This document shows, piece by piece, positions 43,150 to 52,495 of a stretch of 64,000 nucleotides of DNA (positions are counted from its first letter, which is position 1; the number at the start of each line of letters is the position of its first letter). This stretch comes from Xanthomonas sp. SI (GTDB lineage: Bacteria; Pseudomonadota; Gammaproteobacteria; Xanthomonadales; Xanthomonadaceae): contig NZ_CP051261.1 of assembly GCF_014236855.1 (NCBI RefSeq), forward strand, positions 806,001 through 870,000, written 5' to 3'. Under the pieces are notes generated by a model. It searched no databases, was not told the DNA's origin, and saw nothing but the letters and a program-made list of their open reading frames with translations. A program made the position numbers and the translations under genes.

Positions 43150-44493
43150 ATGACCCCGCGCGAAATCGTGCAGGAGCTGGACCGCCACATCGTCGGCCAG
43201 CACGGCGCCAAGCGCGCGGTGGCGATCGCGCTGCGCAACCGCTGGCGGCGCATGCAGCTGCCCGATGCGCTGCGCAACGAAGTGATGCCCAAGAACATCC
43301 TGATGATCGGCCCCACCGGTGTCGGCAAGACCGAGATCGCACGGCGCCTGGCGACGCTGGCCAACGCGCCGTTCGTCAAGGTCGAGGCCACGCGCTTCAC
43401 CGAGGTCGGCTACGTCGGCAAGGATGTGGAGCAGATCGTGCGCGACCTGGCCGACACCGCGGTCAAGCTGTATCGCGAGCAGGCCAAGGTGCGCGTGCGC
43501 ACCCAGGCCGAGGAACGCGCCGAAGACCGCATCCTCGACGCGCTGCTGCCGCGGCGCAGCGCCGGCATCGGCTTCGATCCGGAAGCTGCGCGCAACGAAC
43601 CCTCGGCGCAGGACAACGACACCCGCAGCAAGTTCCGGCGCATGCTGCGCGCCGGCGAGCTGGACGAGCGCGAGATCGAGCTGGACGTGGCGGTCAACGT
43701 CAGCATGGACATCATGACCCCGCCGGGCATGGAGGAAATGGGCCAGCAGCTGCGGCAGATGTTCTCCAACCTGGGCGGCAGCAAGTCGCAGTCGCGCAAG
43801 CTGACGATCAAGGCGGCGCGGCCGCTGCTGATCGAGGAAGAGGCCGGCAAGCTGGTCAACGAGGAAGACGTGCGCGCCGCGGCGATCGAGGCCTGCGAGC
43901 AGCACGGCATCGTGTTCATCGACGAGATCGACAAGGTCGCCAAGCGCGGCGAGGCGGGATCGTCCGGCGGCGACGTGTCGCGCGAAGGCGTGCAGCGCGA
44001 CCTGCTGCCGCTGGTCGAAGGCTCCAACGTCAGCACCAAATACGGCACGGTCAAGACCGACCATATTCTGTTCATCGCCTCCGGCGCGTTCCACCTGGCC
44101 AAACCCAGCGACCTGATCCCGGAGCTGCAGGGCCGCTTCCCGATCCGTGTAGAACTATCGGCGCTGTCCAAAGACGATTTCATCCGCATCCTCACCGAGC
44201 CGAAGGCGGCGCTGAGCAAACAGTACGAAGCGCTGCTGCTGACCGAAGGCGTGACCCTGAGCTTCACCGAGGATGCGATCGACCGCCTCGCCGAGATCGC
44301 GTTCCTGGTCAACGAGCGCCAGGAAAACATCGGCGCGCGACGCCTGCACACGGTGCTCGAGCGCCTGCTCGATACGTTGAGTTTCGAGGCGCCGGATCGC
44401 GACGGGCAGAGCGTCGTCGTCGACGCCGCCTACGTCAACACGCACCTGGGCGAACTGGTGCAGGATCCGGATTTGAGTCGTTACATCTTGTAA
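43150..44493 (+). CDS. hslU: ATP-dependent protease ATPase subunit HslU (ClpY)
   Basis: 447 residues. It is the AAA+ unfoldase that feeds substrates to HslV. Walker [10 protein letters not shown] is near residue 55 and Walker [10 protein letters not shown] near 257. The pore loop region GYVGKDVEQ, the Arg finger segment [15 protein letters not shown] and the C-terminal DLSRYIL that docks into HslV are all present. The conserved start is [17 protein letters not shown] at 43150. An ATG at 43126 would add residues read from the repeat and is less likely. Confidence 0.97.
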   Translation: MTPREIVQELDRHIVGQHGAKRAVAIALRNRWRRMQLPDALRNEVMPKNILMIGPTGVGKTEIARRLATLANAPFVKVEATRFTEVGYVGKDVEQIVRDLADTAVKLYREQAKVRVRTQAEERAEDRILDALLPRRSAGIGFDPEAARNEPSAQDNDTRSKFRRMLRAGELDEREIELDVAVNVSMDIMTPPGMEEMGQQLRQMFSNLGGSKSQSRKLTIKAARPLLIEEEAGKLVNEEDVRAAAIEACEQHGIVFIDEIDKVAKRGEAGSSGGDVSREGVQRDLLPLVEGSNVSTKYGTVKTDHILFIASGAFHLAKPSDLIPELQGRFPIRVELSALSKDDFIRILTEPKAALSKQYEALLLTEGVTLSFTEDAIDRLAEIAFLVNERQENIGARRLHTVLERLLDTLSFEAPDRDGQSVVVDAAYVNTHLGELVQDPDLSRYIL

Positions 44494-44510
44494 CTCCCGC
44501 GTGCCGACTG

Positions 44511-44530
44511 GGCGCAGGCGAGCCTGCGCC
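44511..44530. terminator. Hairpin between hslU and metF
   Basis: GGCGCAGGC / GCCTGCGCC, a 9-bp perfect stem with a tiny loop, 17 bp after the hslU stop and before the convergent metF gene. No T-tract follows. Confidence 0.5.
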
Positions 44531-44568
44531 GCAGTGCGCGCAAATATTTGCTTGCGGTCGGTAAAGTT

Positions 44569-44591
44569 GTGGGAGCGACTTCAGTCCCGAC
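44569..44591. repeat. Solo REP, GTGG-headed variant
   Basis: GTGGGAGCGACTTCAGTCCC without a facing partner, between hslU and metF. Confidence 0.7.
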
Positions 44592-44663
44592 GCTATCCAC
44601 TATCGCGATGCCTGTGGCTTCGCCGATTACCGCCGAAGCCGCGGGCACGCACGCCGGCGCCGA

Positions 44664-45488
44664 TCACGCCAGGCGCGACAGCACGCCGACGGTGGGCTTG
44701 GCCAGATTGAGCGTGTAGAAGTGCAGCGACGGCGCGCCGCCGGCGAGCAGGCGTTCGCACAGTGCTGCGACCAGGTCGGCGCCGAACTCGCGGATCGCGT
44801 CGGCATCGTCGCCCAGGGCCTGCATGCGCTTGCCGATCCAGCGCGGGATCTCCGCGCCGCATTGCTCGGAGAAACGCCGTAGCTGGCTGAAATTGGAGAT
44901 CGGCATGATCCCCGGCACGATCGGGATCTGCACGCCGAGCTTGCGCACCGCATCGACGAAATGGAAATACGCGTCGGCGTTGTAGAAGTACTGGGTGATC
45001 GCGCCATCGGCGCCGGCGTCGACCTTGGTCTTGAAATGGCGCAGGTCGCTCAGCGCGTCGCTGGCCTGCGGATGCGTCTCCGGATACGCGCCGACCTCCA
45101 GATGGAAGGCGTCGCCATGCTCGGCGCGGATGAAGGCGATCAGGTCCGCGGCGTAGCGCAGGTCGCCGGGATGGCCCATGCCCGATGGCAGATCGCCGCG
45201 CAGCGCGACCAGGCGCCGGCAGCCGATCGCACGGTACAGCTTGAGTAGCTCGCGGATCTCTTCGCGGCTGCCGCCGACGCAGGACAGGTGCGGCGCCGCC
45301 TCGAAGCCGTGGTGCTGCTTCAGGTGGCGCACCGTCTCGGAGGTGTAGCTCAGCGTCGAGCCGCCAGCGCCGAAGGTGCACGACACGTACTCCGGTGCGT
45401 AGGTCTTCAGGCGCGCGGCGGTGCGGTCCAGCTGCGCACGCTGTTCGTCGGTCTTGGGCGGGTAGAACTCGAAACTGATGGCGGTCAT
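44664..45488 (-). CDS. metF: 5,10-methylenetetrahydrofolate reductase
   Basis: 274 residues. An FAD enzyme giving 5-methyl-THF for methionine synthesis. Conserved: the catalytic Glu in ISFEFYPPKTDE, VSCTFGAGGSTLSYTSETV, LSCVGGSREEI, ALRGDLPSGMGHPGDLRYA, AITQYFYNADAY and VPGIMPISNFSQLRRF. Slightly shorter than E. coli MetF. It stands alone; a TATACT box and a perfect palindrome lie just upstream. The ATG at 45488 has no clear ribosome site. Confidence 0.96.
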   Translation of the reverse strand: MTAISFEFYPPKTDEQRAQLDRTAARLKTYAPEYVSCTFGAGGSTLSYTSETVRHLKQHHGFEAAPHLSCVGGSREEIRELLKLYRAIGCRRLVALRGDLPSGMGHPGDLRYAADLIAFIRAEHGDAFHLEVGAYPETHPQASDALSDLRHFKTKVDAGADGAITQYFYNADAYFHFVDAVRKLGVQIPIVPGIMPISNFSQLRRFSEQCGAEIPRWIGKRMQALGDDADAIREFGADLVAALCERLLAGGAPSLHFYTLNLAKPTVGVLSRLA

Positions 45489-45510
45489 GGGCGCGGCGCG
45501 TCAGGTGATT

Positions 45511-45537
45511 GGCGGAGTATATCTCTTCATCCGGATG
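45511..45537 (-). promoter_or_regulatory. metF control region with CATCCGGATG palindrome
   Basis: The 10-bp perfect palindrome CATCCGGATG (45528-45537) sits beside a minus-strand TATACT (45516-45521), about 40 bp before the metF ATG. On the gene side it extends as AAGAGATAT. It looks like an operator for a methionine-cycle regulator (SahR/ArsR-type is my guess). Confidence 0.4.
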
Positions 45538-45831
45538 GATGTGCGGTCAAGCCCGATTCCGGCTGTCCGCTGGCCGGCCGGCGCACCAGCCGGCCTTGCT
45601 GCATGGAGGATGGTCGAAATGCCGCGCATCTGCGTCATCGCGCGGCCAACGAGCGCCGTGGCAGCGCGGAACGCGGTCGGCTGCGACCGACGTGCATGGC
45701 GTACGCGCGAATCGCCGCTGTTCGTGAGTGCCGGCCTGCAAACGCCAACCGGGATCGCGCGGATGGCACCGGCTGCGGCACAACCGTGCGGCAGCGGTCG
45801 CCACCGCACGGATGCGCAAGGCGCGCCAGGA
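45538..45831. other. Intergenic region between alpha-amylase and metF
   Basis: No gene is convincing. A GGCCGGC...GCCGGCC inverted repeat around 45572-45595 may be a terminator. The rest shows no recognisable structure. Confidence 0.4.
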
Positions 45832-47259
45832 TCAGCGCTTCCACATCCGCGCCTGCCGCGGCGGCAGGCTGAAGGTGTAGCTGCTGCTGGAAATGCGCAC
45901 CACGCTGCCCGAGCCGAGCGCGTCGCTGTAGTCCACGTTCCAGCGCAGCACGCTGCCGCTCATCGCCACCGTGGCGCTGACCGCGGTGCCGCACTTGTTG
46001 ATGCCGACGATGCCCAGGTCGCCGCGGCGGAACAGCAGGTGGCAAGCGTCGTGCGACAGCACCTGCATGTCGCTGCCCTGCGCGGCGTTGTGGAAACCGA
46101 TCATGCGCTTGAGGTCGTCGCGCTGATAGGCGTCCACCCAGCGGTTGTCGCCGCTCTCGTTGTTGTCCGAATACACCATCGGCACGCCGCCGTTGCGGCC
46201 GAGCAGATAGGCGTAGGCCAGGGTCTCGTCGACCGGGTCGAGGATCGCGTAGCGGAAGCCGGCGTTGTTCGGGATGTCGTGGGTAATCGCGAAGGTCACC
46301 GCGCGCTCGCCCGGCAAGGCCTGGCCGTAGGCGCCCGGATCGACCAGCAGGTCCATGCTGCCGCCGTAGGCGAAGGCGTTGCGGATCGAGTTGAACAGCG
46401 GGAAGTCGTAGGCCGCATGCGGCGTCGCCTGCAGGTAGGGCGCCAGGAACTGGTCGTAGTCGGCATTGCCGGCGCCGCCGCCGGTGATGACCTCGCCGAA
46501 CACGTGCACGCCGGAACGGATGCCCGAATCCAGCACGCGGTTGAGGTGGTCGAAGGTCATGTGCTTGGCCGCGTCGATGCGGAAGCCGGTGACGCCCAGC
46601 GCCTTCAATGCCTGCAGATAGTTGCGTTCCTGCTGCACCACCCAGTCGTTGCCGACCAGGTCGGGCAGGCCCGGATCGCTGCCGCCGCCGCAGATGCGAT
46701 AGGTGCGGACCTGGTAGGCGTCGCTGTAGTCGGTGATGCATTGCGCCGGGCTGAAATCGCCGCCACTGAGGACATTCACCGACAGGTCGCCGAACAGCCG
46801 CAGCGCTGCGTAACGCGACGGATCGGCGGCGTACTGCGATAGCACTGCGCTGCCCGGATAGTTCAGGTCAGAACGCGTCGCCGCTTCGTTGGCCATGTGG
46901 TTGAGCACCACGTCGGCATAGGTTTCCACGCCGACATCGGCCAGCGCCTGCACCATGCTGGCGAAGTCCTCGGTGTCGCCGAGCGGATTGTCGATCACGC
47001 GCATGTCCTGCGGCTGGTAGCGCGCCCACCAGGCGCTGCCCTGCGAGCGATACGCCGGCGCCACCATCACCTTGCGATAGCCGGCGGCGGCGATCTGCGC
47101 CGCGCGCGCTTCCACGGTGGCGTAGGGCCAGTTGAACGCGTGCAGGATGACATCGGCCTGAGCGCTGGCGGTGACCAGGGCCAGCAGCAGGCCGACGAGG
47201 AACAGGCGCCAGCGGTGCGGGCGCGGTGGGACGATCGGAGCGGCGGGCAGGTCGCGCAT
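45832..47259 (-). CDS. Secreted alpha-amylase (GH13)
   Basis: 475 residues. Signal peptide over about residues 1-35 (WRLFLVGLLLALVTASAQA, cut before DVILHAFNW). The GH13 barrel shows ADVVLNHMA, the nucleophile Asp in GFRIDAAKHM, the Glu of HVFGEVITGG and the Asp of ITHDIPNNAGF; the C-terminal beta domain ends RQARMWKR. It degrades external starch. AAGGAG lies 10 bp before the ATG; a GTG immediately before it is also possible. The last segment runs close to the metF upstream gap. Confidence 0.93.
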   Translation of the reverse strand: MRDLPAAPIVPPRPHRWRLFLVGLLLALVTASAQADVILHAFNWPYATVEARAAQIAAAGYRKVMVAPAYRSQGSAWWARYQPQDMRVIDNPLGDTEDFASMVQALADVGVETYADVVLNHMANEAATRSDLNYPGSAVLSQYAADPSRYAALRLFGDLSVNVLSGGDFSPAQCITDYSDAYQVRTYRICGGGSDPGLPDLVGNDWVVQQERNYLQALKALGVTGFRIDAAKHMTFDHLNRVLDSGIRSGVHVFGEVITGGGAGNADYDQFLAPYLQATPHAAYDFPLFNSIRNAFAYGGSMDLLVDPGAYGQALPGERAVTFAITHDIPNNAGFRYAILDPVDETLAYAYLLGRNGGVPMVYSDNNESGDNRWVDAYQRDDLKRMIGFHNAAQGSDMQVLSHDACHLLFRRGDLGIVGINKCGTAVSATVAMSGSVLRWNVDYSDALGSGSVVRISSSSYTFSLPPRQARMWKR

Positions 47260-47781
47260 CACACGGGTCTCCTTGGTGGAAGTGCGCAGGCGAAGCGTCT
47301 GCGCGTGTGGGCTGCATCCCGCGGCGGCAGTGGCGCAGGGAAGGCAGCGGTGAGCGATGCTAAGCGCGCATCGCGGCGCAACATGGGTGCGCTACATACG
47401 TATTCATTGCAGTGCCGGTCGAAAGCGGGATCGGTATCCGGTTCTGTAGTCCAGGCTGCGCGTGATGGCGCTGCGTCCCTGCGCGGCCGCGTAGGCAGGC
47501 GGATAGGTTTGCGTGCTGTCCGGCGAGTGCAGTGCGCTGTTCCCGATGCGGCGCGCTGCACATCGCGGCAAGCTTGGAGATGCAATTGGCTGCATGCATT
47601 CGGTCGCACGCGTGGTCCTTGGCGGTCGCGCGGCATGTTGCGATCGATGCGGCGCCGGCGGCCACGCACGTCAACGCAGACGTGCGTTGTCTCCCGCGCC
47701 GATCCACGCTGCGCTGCGCAAGGCAACCAGGTTTTTCCGATGCTAAAGTCACTCGCATCACCTTTACACGTGGACTGCACC
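47260..47781. other. Intergenic region upstream of the amylase and M14 genes
   Basis: 520 bp without a convincing gene, between divergent genes, with somewhat lower GC. It contains an 8-bp palindrome ATACGTAT at 47396-47403 and a GCATGCATTCGG segment near 47592. Promoters for both genes should be here, but no clear -35/-10 pair is visible. Confidence 0.35.
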
Positions 47782-48702
47782 ATGACACTCGATGCCTTCT
47801 ATCCCATCGGTACGCCCGGCACGCCATGGGGGCCGGCGGAAAAAGCGGCCTGGCTCTCGCGGCAGCGCCGGCAGCGCAGCTACCAGGCGGACGTCGTGGC
47901 GGCGATCGAGCGCCTGAGTGAGCGTTGGGATGTCGTCGAATACGGCGTGCTGGCGTATGCCGAAGACCGTTATCCGCTGCTGGCGCTGCGTAGCCGCGGA
48001 TGGGACGACACGCTGCCGTGCATGCTGGTGACTGGTGGCGTGCATGGCTACGAAACCAGCGGCGTGCATGGCGCGCTGCAGTTCGCCGAAGGCCACGCGG
48101 ACGAGTACGCCGGGCGTGCCAACCTGCTGGTGGCGCCGTGCGTGAGTGCATGGGCCTACGAACGGATCCATCGCTGGAACGCGGACGCGATCGATCCGAA
48201 CCGGTCGTTCCGCGACGGCAGCCCGGCGCAGGAATCGGCGGCGCTGCTGCGGCTGGTCGCGCCGCTGCGTGGGCGGATTGCGATGCACATCGACCTGCAC
48301 GAGACCACCGACAGCGACGAGTCCGAATTCCGGCCGGCGCTGGCCGCGCGCGACGGTGTCGCCTACGAGCCCGATGGCATTCCGGACGGTTTCTACCTGG
48401 TCGACGACAGCGAGAACCCGCAGCCGGCGTTCCAGCAGGCGGTGATCGCGGCAGTGGAGCAGGTGACGCATATCGCGCCGGCCGATGCCGAGGGCAAGAT
48501 CATCGGCTCGCCGGTGGTGGCGCATGGCGTCATCCGCTATCCGATGAAGAAGCTGGGGTTGTGCGCGGGCATCAGCGACGCGCGCTACACCACGACCACC
48601 GAGGTCTACCCCGACAGTCCCAGCGCCACGCCCGAGCAGTGCAATGCCGCACAGGTGGCGGCGGTTCGTGCGGCGATCGACTACGCGTTGGCGCATCCGT
48701 AG
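47782..48702 (+). CDS. M14-family zinc carboxypeptidase-like protein
   Basis: 306 residues, no signal peptide. Zinc ligands of the M14/aspartoacylase group are visible: HxxE in TGGVHGYETSG, then His in IDLHETTD preceded by NRSFRDG, and a catalytic-type Glu in TTTEVYPDSPSA. It probably releases C-terminal amino acids or deacylates small substrates in the cytoplasm. The ATG at 47782 gives MTLDAFYPIGTPG. No operon partner. Confidence 0.85.
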   Translation: MTLDAFYPIGTPGTPWGPAEKAAWLSRQRRQRSYQADVVAAIERLSERWDVVEYGVLAYAEDRYPLLALRSRGWDDTLPCMLVTGGVHGYETSGVHGALQFAEGHADEYAGRANLLVAPCVSAWAYERIHRWNADAIDPNRSFRDGSPAQESAALLRLVAPLRGRIAMHIDLHETTDSDESEFRPALAARDGVAYEPDGIPDGFYLVDDSENPQPAFQQAVIAAVEQVTHIAPADAEGKIIGSPVVAHGVIRYPMKKLGLCAGISDARYTTTTEVYPDSPSATPEQCNAAQVAAVRAAIDYALAHP

Positions 48703-49020
48703 CCGGTGCCGCCTGCGTGATGGAATGCGCGGTGTTTGTTCGTGCGGGATGCGCGCCGCGCAGTGCAGTACTGACCCGCGTCGATGCCAAGTCCGACACC
48801 GCGCCATGACGGTCTTCTGTTCTTCGTAGCAGGGGTTTCGACCCCGACGTCTTGCCGATAAAGCGTCGCAGTTGAAACTCCTCCTGCAGAAGCACGGGCA
48901 AAAGGCGGTGGCGATCGGAATCGATGCCATACCGACCGCCGCATGGCCATGCAGTTGCCCACGGTGTCCATCGCCTACCGAGCACGCTACGCTAGCTCGC
49001 TCCTTGAACCCGCAGCCGCC
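48703..49020. other. Intergenic region with degenerate REP
   Basis: 318 bp upstream of the DUF3228 gene. It holds a decayed REP pair: GTAGCAGGGGTTTCGACCCC at 48826-48845 and a diverged partner ending CTCCTGCAG at 48889. No gene or clear promoter is seen otherwise. Confidence 0.5.
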
Positions 49021-49578
49021 ATGTCCATCGTCCTCACCCCCTTCGCCCGCACCCGCCTGTTCCCGCGCGACGCGCGCCGCAACGCGATCCAGGACTGCAC
49101 GCCGGAACAGTTCGAGCGCCAGCTCAACGACGCCACGCCACTGCGGGTGCTGGACGGCTACGCGCCGTTCTGCAAGTTGCACGTGCATCCCAACTGGACG
49201 TCCACCCGCTGCCTGACGGTGCCGATCACCGAGGCCAATCGCCACCTGCTGCGTTCCGGCTACGAAGCGCGCAGCAGGGAGGAACTGCCGGTGCTGGTGC
49301 GCTGGTTCGAAGGCGTCGAGCCGGCGGTCGCCGCGTACCTGCTGCCGATCCTCTACAGCCGCGAGCAATTGGCGCGCGAGGGCGCACCGATCGAGGCCGA
49401 GTGGGGCGTGGTCGGTTGCCTCTATACCGCCGAGCCGCAGGAGATCCCGATGGCGCCGATCACCATGCTGCGCAATGCGCTGGGAGTGGGGGAGGGCGGC
49501 TCGGGCGTGGCGCTGGACCGCGAGGCGTACCGGCGCAGCGTGGCGTTCTGGGAGCGCAACGCGAACTGGCGGCCGTAG
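49021..49578 (+). CDS. DUF3228 family protein
   Basis: 185 residues, soluble. Conserved-looking blocks are HVHPNWTSTRC, NRHLLRSGYEARSREELPVLVRWFEG and ILYSREQLAREG, then a block around EWGVVGCLYTAEPQE ending PMAPITMLRNALG. These agree with what I remember of DUF3228, a family of unknown function. It is convergent with the GH27 gene; a hairpin separates them. Confidence 0.75.
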   Translation: MSIVLTPFARTRLFPRDARRNAIQDCTPEQFERQLNDATPLRVLDGYAPFCKLHVHPNWTSTRCLTVPITEANRHLLRSGYEARSREELPVLVRWFEGVEPAVAAYLLPILYSREQLAREGAPIEAEWGVVGCLYTAEPQEIPMAPITMLRNALGVGEGGSGVALDREAYRRSVAFWERNANWRP

Positions 49579-49581
49579 CCG

Positions 49582-49604
49582 CGCCCGCATTGCAGTAGCG
49601 GGCG
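49582..49604. terminator. Hairpin between the DUF3228 gene and the galactosamine operon
   Basis: CGCCCGC / GCGGGCG, a 7-bp perfect stem with a 9-nt loop, 4 bp after the DUF3228 stop and 56 bp after the GH27 stop on the other strand. Symmetric, so it may serve both. Confidence 0.45.
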
Positions 49605-49659
49605 GTGCACGATTGTCAGCGACCCGCCGTCGACAGAGGCGAGTTCGCCGGCTGCGGAT

Positions 49660-51504
49660 TCAGTGCAGCAAGGGATTCGCCCAGACCACCAGCGGCGGCA
49701 ACGCGCCGGCCGGCACTGCGTCGGTAGTGGCGACCAACTCGAGCACGCCGACCTTGCCGATCGGCAGTTCGACGGCGACTGCCGCATCGCCGCTGCGCAT
49801 CGGCGCGCTTTCGTACAGGAGCCTGGCGTCGCCGTAGACGCGGAACACGGTGATGCCGGTGCCGCGCGCGTCGCTCTCCTGCAGCCCGAGCGACGTGCTG
49901 AACTTGGAGAACTCGCCGCGCGTGAGGATCTCCAGCCGCGAATCGGCATGGGCGCCGATGCCGTATGCGTATGCGTTGCCGGCGATCCTCAGCGGCTGGC
50001 CGTACGGCGTGACATCGGCGCGCGGCGTGCCGGAGGCGGCGTCCAGCGCGGTGGCGTAGGTCGGCAGGCCGTCGGCGGCGACATGGATGCGCCCGGTCAT
50101 TTCGCTCAGCAGCGTCGCGTCCGCTTCCACCGGCGCGCCCTTGACCTTGAGCAGCATCGCGGCATGCGGCGCCAGGGCATAGCGCAGCGGGCCCTGGCGC
50201 GACGGCAGGTCGCGGCGGCGCCATAGATCGCGGACCGCCAATGGCGTGCCGGCGGCCAGCTTCATCTGTCGCGCATCGACCTGCGCCACGGCCGCGGTGT
50301 CGCCGCGATTGAACAGCAGCACGGCGCGTTCGCCGCGCGCCGACAGCGGCTTGACCAGCACCTGCACCGGCGCAGCGTCGACTACCAGCGTGGCCTGGTT
50401 GCCGGCCGCATCCTGGTTGATCGCGATCACCTCGGGGTTGCGCAGCAGTTCGATCAGCGGATCCGGTGCGCGGGTCAGGTCGAACCCCAGCAGCAGCGGT
50501 GCGGACAGCATCGCCCACAGCGAGAAATGGGTGCGCGCTTCGGTCAGGTGCGCGGCGTCGAACGCGCCCAGGCCGACCGCCAGCATGTCCGGATCGTTCC
50601 AGCGGCCCGGGCCGGCGTACAGTTCGCGCCGCGAGGCCGAATCGAAGTTGTGCAGCATGCTGTCCCAGGTCGGCTCGATGTCCGGGCTGGTGCGCCACAG
50701 GTGGCCGTAGCTGCCGCCCCAGTCGCGCACGCCGGCCTCGCCCCAGGGGCAGATCGACAGCACGTAGTCGTTGTCGGGATTCAACGCGGCCAGCAGCCGG
50801 CCGATGCGCGCGTAGTGCGTTTCCACCGCATCGCGGTCGCTGCGCACGGCGTCGCCGCGCACGATCAGCGGGCGCAACGCGCGCTGGCCGGATTCGCGCA
50901 CCGGCACGCTGTCGGCGGCGAAGTCGGCCAGGCCGCAGGCGTCCACCTTCAGGTAGTCGAAGCCCCAGTTCTGGAACATGGTCTTCAGGTCCGAGGCTTC
51001 GAAGCCCTGCAAGCCGATCTCGCGCTCGGCCACGCTGCCCACCGGCAGGTTGGGGCTGGTGCGGTCGAACGCCTGCGAGCAGGCGTTGCGTCCGGCGTCG
51101 GTGTACAGGCCGGCCTTGAAGCCGCGGGCATGCAATCCATCGGTCCAGGCACGGAAGCTGGTGCCGCCGTCGCCGGTGCTGGCGATGGGAAACATGGAGG
51201 TGCGGATGGCGATCTCGCCGCTGGCGCGGCGCTGCAACCACCAGCCGTCGTCGATGTTGATATAGCGGTAGCCAGCCTGCTGCAGGCCGCGGCGCTGGAT
51301 GGCATCGACCACCGACAAGATCCGCGCCTGGTCGACGTCGGTGCGGAAGGCGTTCCACGGATTCCAGCCCATCGGCGGAGTAGCGGCCGCGCCGTGCCCG
51401 TACACGCTGAAACGGCCGCTGGGTTGCAGGGCGTCGTGGCGCTGCGCCGCGCTCGCGGCGACGGCGATCGTGCAGAGCAGGGCGGCCAGCAGCGGGCGTT
51501 TCAT
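49660..51504 (-). CDS. GH27 alpha-galactosidase/alpha-N-acetylgalactosaminidase with C-terminal NPCBM-like domain
   Basis: 614 residues, secreted (signal MKRPLLAALLCTIAVAASA). The GH27 barrel has TPPMGWNPWNAF, YINIDDGWW, the nucleophile D188 in FDYLKVDACG and acid/base D306 in RWNDPDMLAVG. A C-terminal beta domain follows from about 380. A last module (about 470-614; YAYGIGAHADSRLEI) has the NPCBM form. The galactose-recognition loop reads LSICPWGE, with P253 where most GH27 alpha-galactosidases have Glu (CEWG), so the specificity may be altered. It is the last gene of the minus-strand operon, 43 bp after the kinase gene. Confidence 0.92.
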   Translation of the reverse strand: MKRPLLAALLCTIAVAASAAQRHDALQPSGRFSVYGHGAAATPPMGWNPWNAFRTDVDQARILSVVDAIQRRGLQQAGYRYINIDDGWWLQRRASGEIAIRTSMFPIASTGDGGTSFRAWTDGLHARGFKAGLYTDAGRNACSQAFDRTSPNLPVGSVAEREIGLQGFEASDLKTMFQNWGFDYLKVDACGLADFAADSVPVRESGQRALRPLIVRGDAVRSDRDAVETHYARIGRLLAALNPDNDYVLSICPWGEAGVRDWGGSYGHLWRTSPDIEPTWDSMLHNFDSASRRELYAGPGRWNDPDMLAVGLGAFDAAHLTEARTHFSLWAMLSAPLLLGFDLTRAPDPLIELLRNPEVIAINQDAAGNQATLVVDAAPVQVLVKPLSARGERAVLLFNRGDTAAVAQVDARQMKLAAGTPLAVRDLWRRRDLPSRQGPLRYALAPHAAMLLKVKGAPVEADATLLSEMTGRIHVAADGLPTYATALDAASGTPRADVTPYGQPLRIAGNAYAYGIGAHADSRLEILTRGEFSKFSTSLGLQESDARGTGITVFRVYGDARLLYESAPMRSGDAAVAVELPIGKVGVLELVATTDAVPAGALPPLVVWANPLLH

Positions 51505-51547
51505 CGGCGTGTCCTTGGCGGGCGTGGTCGGCGTCCGCGGCGATGCT

Positions 51548-52495
51548 TCAGCGGGGTGGAATGGCGGCCAGTTGCCGCGCGTAGAGCGCGGCCCCGTAGT
51601 GCGGGGCGTGCAAGGGCGCGCGCAGTTGGAAATCGCGAGCGGCCGCGTCCAGCGCCAGCCGCAGCGGGCGCATCAACAGCTCGCCGGCGCTGAACGCGCC
51701 ACCGGAATACGACACCGGCACCGGCTCGCCGGCTGCGAATCCGAGCGCGCCGCGCAGCGCCACCGCGATCGCCGCCAGTTCCTGGCCTGCACGCTCGAAG
51801 ATCGCCGTGGCCACCGCGTCGCCCGCCTGCGCGGCGCGCGCGACCAGCGGCGACAGCCTGGCCAGGTCGCCGCGACTGCCGACGCCTTCGCCGTAGACGT
51901 GCGCGCAGATGTCCAGGTCGTGCGCGCCCAGCTGGAAATGCTCGCGCAGCAGCGCATGCAGCGGACCGCGCGGCAGGCGCCCGTCGCTCATGCGCGAGAA
52001 CGCGTTCAGGCCCTGCATCGCGATCCAGTAGGCCGAGCCTTCGTCGGAGAACGCCTCGCCCCAGCCGCCGCAGCGTGCGGCGGCGGCGCCGCGCCGGCCG
52101 TATCCCATCGAGCCGGTGCCGGCGATGATGTTGATGCCGTCGGCGCAGGCCAGCGAACCGGCCCAGCCGCACACCATGTCGTTGTCGCAGGCGTAGCGGT
52201 CGTGGCCCAGCACCTGCGCGGGAATGCTTTGCAGCGCGGCGGTAGCGCGGCTGTCCTCGCCATAGGCGGGCAGCCCGAAGAAGGCCTGCGCGATATCGGC
52301 CGGGGCGCGCTGCAACTGGCCGAGGACTTGGCCGATGCCGTCCGCCAAGGTGGCGCGCACGCCGTCCAGGCCCACCTGCGGGTGATAGGTGGCGCCCAGC
52401 TGCGCCTCGGCCAGCAGCGCGCCGCTGGCGTCGATCGCGGCGAAGCGGGTCTTGCTGCCGCCGCCGTCGACGCCGAGGTAGAGCGCTGCGCTCAT
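51548..52495 (-). CDS. BadF/BadG-family sugar kinase (AgaK/GlcNAc kinase-like)
   Basis: 315 residues of the ASKHA fold. Phosphate-1 motif LGVDGGGSKTRFAAIDASG at the N-terminus, then ACDNDMVCGWAG, INIIAGTGSMGYGRRG (phosphate 2) and GGWGEAFSDEGSAYWIA, typical of N-acetylhexosamine kinases in this family. In context it should phosphorylate GalNAc or galactosamine at O6. The ATG overlaps the stop of the AgaS gene (ATGA). The symbol agaK is used for Shewanella homologues with the same role; I leave it unassigned here. Confidence 0.88.
   Translation of the reverse strand: MSAALYLGVDGGGSKTRFAAIDASGALLAEAQLGATYHPQVGLDGVRATLADGIGQVLGQLQRAPADIAQAFFGLPAYGEDSRATAALQSIPAQVLGHDRYACDNDMVCGWAGSLACADGINIIAGTGSMGYGRRGAAAARCGGWGEAFSDEGSAYWIAMQGLNAFSRMSDGRLPRGPLHALLREHFQLGAHDLDICAHVYGEGVGSRGDLARLSPLVARAAQAGDAVATAIFERAGQELAAIAVALRGALGFAAGEPVPVSYSGGAFSAGELLMRPLRLALDAAARDFQLRAPLHAPHYGAALYARQLAAIPPR

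Noticed and set aside
45489..45540. SAM or SAH riboswitch before metF
   Set aside because: There is only about 35 bp between the putative -10 box and the ATG, too short for a known riboswitch fold; the palindrome looks like a protein-binding site.
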